Shown here in pieces: positions 14,810-19,581 of a stretch of DNA of 19,581 bases. Where the stretch lies: the NCBI GenBank assembly GCA_964652155.1, contig CAZZBK010000118.1, forward strand, positions 1-19,581. The letters run 5' to 3'. This stretch comes from CAZZBK01 sp964652155 (GTDB taxonomy: Bacteria > Planctomycetota > Planctomycetia > Pirellulales > PNKZ01). Position 1 is the first letter of the stretch; the number at the start of each line of letters is the position of its first letter. A program made the translations under genes and the position numbers. Under the pieces are notes generated by a model that did no database searches, was not told where the DNA came from, and saw only the letters and a program-made list of their open reading frames with translations.

Positions 14810-15268
14810 TTAGTGAGGGGCGTCGTGCGGGGCGAGCTTGCTGCTTTGCTCGATGAGTAGCTTCGTGTCGGCTTCGGTGGCGGCCGCCGCCTTGCGCGTC
14901 GGCGCGTATTGATAGAGCGCGTCTTCGCTGGCGCGGCGGCCCACGTCAGGAATCAACGCCAGCACGAGAAACACCGACATGATCGAGGCGGGGATCGTCA
15001 ACACGTACTTCCAGTCCGCTTCGCTCTTCAAGTGCATGAAGAACAAAATCACGAGCGAGGCCTTGCAGCAGGCGATGGCCAACATGAACGTCCGGGCCAC
15101 GCCCGGGGCGTCACCCATCACGCTGCGCCACACGTCGAAGTACGTCAGGAACGACGCGCCGGTCAGGGCACACAAGGCGAAAAAGACGGCAATATAGATG
15201 CCCACGCCGTGATGACCGTGGTCGCCGTGGTCATCGGAGTGGCCGTGACTGTCGTGATGATCGCTCAT
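14810..15268 (-). CDS. ctaF: Cytochrome c oxidase subunit IV, His-rich N-terminus
   Basis: 152 residues with three helices (about 22-44, 58-79 and 88-107). LFFMHLK (75-81) is the hallmark of prokaryotic COX4/CtaF-type subunit IV. The N-terminal 20 residues hold eight His among Asp, Ser and Gly (MSDHHDSHGH...), an apparent metal-binding tail. The C-terminus after helix 3 is about 45 residues long and polar, ending HDAPH. Subunit IV is a small accessory subunit that stabilises the oxidase core. The gene follows subunit III by 63 bp. Confidence 0.9.
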   Translation of the reverse strand: MSDHHDSHGHSDDHGDHGHHGVGIYIAVFFALCALTGASFLTYFDVWRSVMGDAPGVARTFMLAIACCKASLVILFFMHLKSEADWKYVLTIPASIMSVFLVLALIPDVGRRASEDALYQYAPTRKAAAATEADTKLLIEQSSKLAPHDAPH

Positions 15269-15331
15269 AGTTTCGTCTCAAAAAGACAGAGGGTTTCAAG
15301 CAGCGAAGGGGCGTTCGCTCCGCGATGTTGA

Positions 15332-16216
<885 letters not shown>

Positions 16217-16233
16217 GAGGCAGTCCTACGGGG

Positions 16234-16310
16234 AAGTGATAAGTGATAAGTGCTAAGTGATAAATTGAAGACTCCGACATTGATCACTTAGCACTTATCA
16301 TTTATCACTT
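16234..16310. repeat. AAGTGAT heptamer arrays forming a 28-bp hairpin
   Basis: Left arm, plus strand, 16234-16261: AAGTGAT, AAGTGAT, AAGTGCT, AAGTGAT. Right arm, minus strand, 16310-16283: AAGTGAT, AAATGAT, AAGTGCT, AAGTGAT. The arms are complementary over 28 bp with one mismatch, and the pairing extends one more base outward. The spacer is 21 bases. It fills the gap between the ctaB stop and the ctaE start. Confidence 0.9.
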
Positions 16311-16315
16311 CTTCC

Positions 16316-17251
16316 TCAAATCATGGGTCCAATCATTAGCATCACAAACACAACGGGCAGATAGACGAGCGAGGCCCTGAGCAGCCAGCGGGCCGACAAC
16401 TCATCGCGCTGCCGAGCAAACCACACCGCGAGCGCCAACTGGAACATGCCCAGCACAAGCGCCACGGACAGATACCAAGGTCCGGCAAAGTTCACGACCG
16501 CCGGGAGCAAACTCACCGGCAACAACACCAGAGCGCCCAGCACGGCCTGCAGGCCGGCGCGGCGACCGCTGGGATCGACGATCGACAGCATTTGCATGCC
16601 CGCCGCGGCATACTGATGCCGATAAATCCAGGCGATTGCCATGAAGTGTGGGAACTGCCAGAGAAACACGATGGCGAAAAGCACGGCAGGCGCGAGTCCC
16701 AACTCGCCACCGACCGCGGTCCAGCCCATCAGCACCGGCACGCCGCCAGCCACCGCCCCCACCACCGTGTTGAACGGCGTGCGGACTTTCATGGGCGTGT
16801 AGACCACGACATACAGCAGCCAACTAAGCAACCCGAGGGCCGCGGTCAATCCATTGACAAGCGAGGCCAAGTAAACCACCCCGACCACGCCGGTGATGGC
16901 ACCAAAGGCCAGCACCTCGCCTGACGACAAACGACCGGCCGGGAGTGGGCGGTCAGCGGTACGCGGCATGCGGCCGTCCCGGTCCTGTTCGAGCCATTGG
17001 TTGAGCGCGCTGGCGCTGCTGGCCACGAGCACGGTGCCGAGCAGCGCGTGCAACAGATTCCACGGGTCAAGCGCGCTGAGCCGGGCCAGATAACCCGCCG
17101 CGGCCACGGTGACCAGTTCGAGCACCGCGATCCTGGGCTTGGTGAGTTCGAGATAGTCGGCCCAGCGCGAGTGGCTCGCGTGGTCGCGCGAGAGTTGTTC
17201 GACGAGCGGAGCATCGACGGTCGATTCGACAAGCATGCTGGAGGTGCTCAT
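16316..17251 (-). CDS. ctaB: Protoheme IX farnesyltransferase (heme O synthase)
   Basis: 311 residues from ATG 17251; the ORF is open further upstream but only inside ctaA. Transfers a farnesyl group to protoheme, making heme O. The polyprenyl-binding Asp-rich motif is seen as N84-Q-W-L-E-Q-D-R-D-G-R-M-P-R-T, and the second conserved block as YTPMKVRTPFNTVVGAVAGG (151-170) followed by VPVLMGW. Multiple membrane helices follow, including FLWQFPHFMAIAW, a family hallmark. The start overlaps the ctaA stop as ATGA, so the two heme-modifying enzymes are translationally coupled. The N-terminal 25 residues are polar and poorly conserved. Confidence 0.96.
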   Translation of the reverse strand: MSTSSMLVESTVDAPLVEQLSRDHASHSRWADYLELTKPRIAVLELVTVAAAGYLARLSALDPWNLLHALLGTVLVASSASALNQWLEQDRDGRMPRTADRPLPAGRLSSGEVLAFGAITGVVGVVYLASLVNGLTAALGLLSWLLYVVVYTPMKVRTPFNTVVGAVAGGVPVLMGWTAVGGELGLAPAVLFAIVFLWQFPHFMAIAWIYRHQYAAAGMQMLSIVDPSGRRAGLQAVLGALVLLPVSLLPAVVNFAGPWYLSVALVLGMFQLALAVWFARQRDELSARWLLRASLVYLPVVFVMLMIGPMI

Positions 17252-18252
17252 AGCGCCACCCCCAGACTCAACGGCCGACTCAACGACCAACGCGGGGGAC
17301 TCAAGGTGAGCCGTCCGGCACGCAAGGCGATGAGCAACGAGGTGACCAGAATCAACGAGCCCGTGGCAACATGAGCCGTGACGATACTGGCTTGCAAAAT
17401 GCTTTCTTGCTGGACGAGGAACGCCTGGGCCGAATCCCAGGAGCGGAACCAGACGGGCCAGCCATACTTGACGATCCAAGTTGCCGCTCCGAGCACGAGC
17501 TGCACGAGCACGAGCAGCGACAACCCCTGCGCTGGACGAACGAGCCAAGCGAGCGATTCGCGCCCGCGCCAAACGCGCCGCAGCAACAAGCTCTGATGTA
17601 CCAACAGGCTGGCGGCCGTGATGAGATGGAACCAGAGCATGATGCGGAAGTAGCCAATATCGTCGGCCAAGCCGATGTGGCGCAACTGTGCGCCGAGCAC
17701 GATTTGCAAATAGGCGAGCACGGTCGTGACGAGCGCAAGGCTAAAAATCCCGGTCTGTGACGACTGCCGAGCGCTCACGGCTTTCCAGCGATTGGAGGTT
17801 ACCGCGGCCAATGACACAGCCAAGGCGAAGAACAGCGGCCCGGTGCAACCGTGGATCTTGGCGAGCGTGGTGCGATCGAGCAGCACGCGCAGGCCGCCGA
17901 GCACGCCTTGCACGATGACCGCCGCGAGCACCATCAGTGCCAAAGCGACAACCCAGCGGCGCGACTCACTGCGCCGACAAACGACCAGCGTCGCGATGGC
18001 CACGAGGCCGACCGCCGCGCCGAGCAGTCGATGGCCGTGCTCGACCAGAATATCCCAGGGGCCAAACAACCACGTCTGCCAAGGGTACAAGAACAAATTA
18101 TAGCCGTAGGTGTTGGGCCAGTCGGGCACCGCCATGCCGGCCTTGTAACTGGTCACCAGGCCACCGACCCAAATGAGCGGAAACGTGGCGCAGACCAACA
18201 GCACGGCGAGCCGATGCGGCCAAGGCGAGTCGTGCTGTTGAGGGGCGGACAT
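17248..18252 (-). CDS. ctaA: Heme A synthase (COX15/CtaA)
   Basis: 334 residues, eight helices in two four-helix halves, as in the family. It oxidises the C8 methyl of heme O to give heme A. Heme-ligand histidines are at H72/H74 (VEHGHRLLGA), H134 (KIHGCTGP), H209 (WFHLITAASLLVH) and H294 (TAHVATGSLIL). The first loop block GGLVTSYKAGMAVPDWPNTYGYNLFLYP (30-57) is the typical extracytoplasmic signature of planctomycete and other non-proteobacterial members. It lies 58 bp downstream of subunit I with a heptamer hairpin between, and overlaps ctaB. No cysteine pair of the Bacillus type was seen in the first loop. Confidence 0.94.
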   Translation of the reverse strand: MSAPQQHDSPWPHRLAVLLVCATFPLIWVGGLVTSYKAGMAVPDWPNTYGYNLFLYPWQTWLFGPWDILVEHGHRLLGAAVGLVAIATLVVCRRSESRRWVVALALMVLAAVIVQGVLGGLRVLLDRTTLAKIHGCTGPLFFALAVSLAAVTSNRWKAVSARQSSQTGIFSLALVTTVLAYLQIVLGAQLRHIGLADDIGYFRIMLWFHLITAASLLVHQSLLLRRVWRGRESLAWLVRPAQGLSLLVLVQLVLGAATWIVKYGWPVWFRSWDSAQAFLVQQESILQASIVTAHVATGSLILVTSLLIALRAGRLTLSPPRWSLSRPLSLGVAL

Positions 18253-18261
18253 AAGGGGCAG

Positions 18262-18296
18262 GTTCTCGGTTTTCAGTTCTCAGTTGTTGAGAACTG
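18262..18296. repeat. GTTCTCA/GTTTTCA heptamers with hairpin
   Basis: Units GTTCTCG, GTTTTCA and GTTCTCA occupy 18262-18282. CAGTTCTCA (18274-18282) pairs perfectly with TGAGAACTG (18288-18296) over a 5-base loop. It lies between the subunit I stop and the ctaA start and uses the same units as the array at 4526-4552. Confidence 0.8.
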
Positions 18297-18310
18297 GGCG
18301 TCGTCGGTGG

Positions 18311-19581
<1,271 letters not shown>

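Noticed and set aside
17252..17572. N-terminal extension of ctaB
   Set aside because: It would overlap ctaA by over 300 bp with Ala/Arg-rich residues; the ATGA-coupled start fits better.

Overview
This GC-rich window most likely comes from a draft or metagenome-assembled genome of a planctomycete, probably of the Pirellulales type. The evidence is a Tat-exported DUF1501 protein, two secreted or membrane PQQ-like beta-propeller proteins (one with the N-terminal WRGP..NG signature), a very cysteine-rich secreted protein, and gene-poor spacers carrying short tandem heptamers. A run of exactly 100 N (4553-4652) marks a scaffold join. The taxonomic call rests on gene content, not on a marker gene.

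Layout. (A) 1-3131, minus strand: start of a lipoprotein, a large secreted PQQ-like/Ig-like/LamG-like protein, a nested inverted-repeat element, and a small cupin. (B) 3132-4508: a 585-bp gene-free stretch, then a plus-strand gene for a secreted protein with 46 Cys in 239 residues, closed by a textbook intrinsic terminator. (C) 4526-7603, minus strand: a tight operon of an acyl-CoA-ligase-like enzyme, a DUF1445 putative hydro-lyase and a PLP cysteine-desulfurase-family enzyme whose 3' end is lost in the assembly gap. (D) 7753-11383, plus strand: DUF1501 protein, membrane-anchored PQQ-like propeller, and a small Flp-pilin-like protein. (E) 19581-11420, minus strand: a long aa3/caa3-type cytochrome oxidase cluster in the order subunit I (truncated by the window edge), ctaA, ctaB, subunit III, subunit IV, ABC ATPase, ABC-2 permease, SCO copper chaperone, DUF420 protein, and a small CPTC membrane protein.

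How the genes work together. Cluster E encodes the oxidase core plus its assembly line. CtaB and CtaA convert protoheme to heme O and heme A, SCO delivers copper to the CuA site of subunit II (not in the window), and the DUF420 protein is related to CtaM, an assembly factor of Gram-positive aa3 oxidases. The ABC pair and the CPTC protein sit inside the cluster without an assigned role and are the best candidates here for new oxidase-assembly components. Subunit I carries the YSHP motif of A2-type oxidases in place of the usual channel glutamate. Operon C looks like an uncharacterised small-molecule pathway.

The most unusual non-coding signal is a set of intergenic arrays built from different 7-bp units (AAGTGAT, GTTTTCA, GAATGCG). 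Three of them lie inside the oxidase cluster and fold back on themselves. A fourth runs into the assembly gap. No RNA genes, CRISPR arrays, insertion sequences or phage genes were seen.
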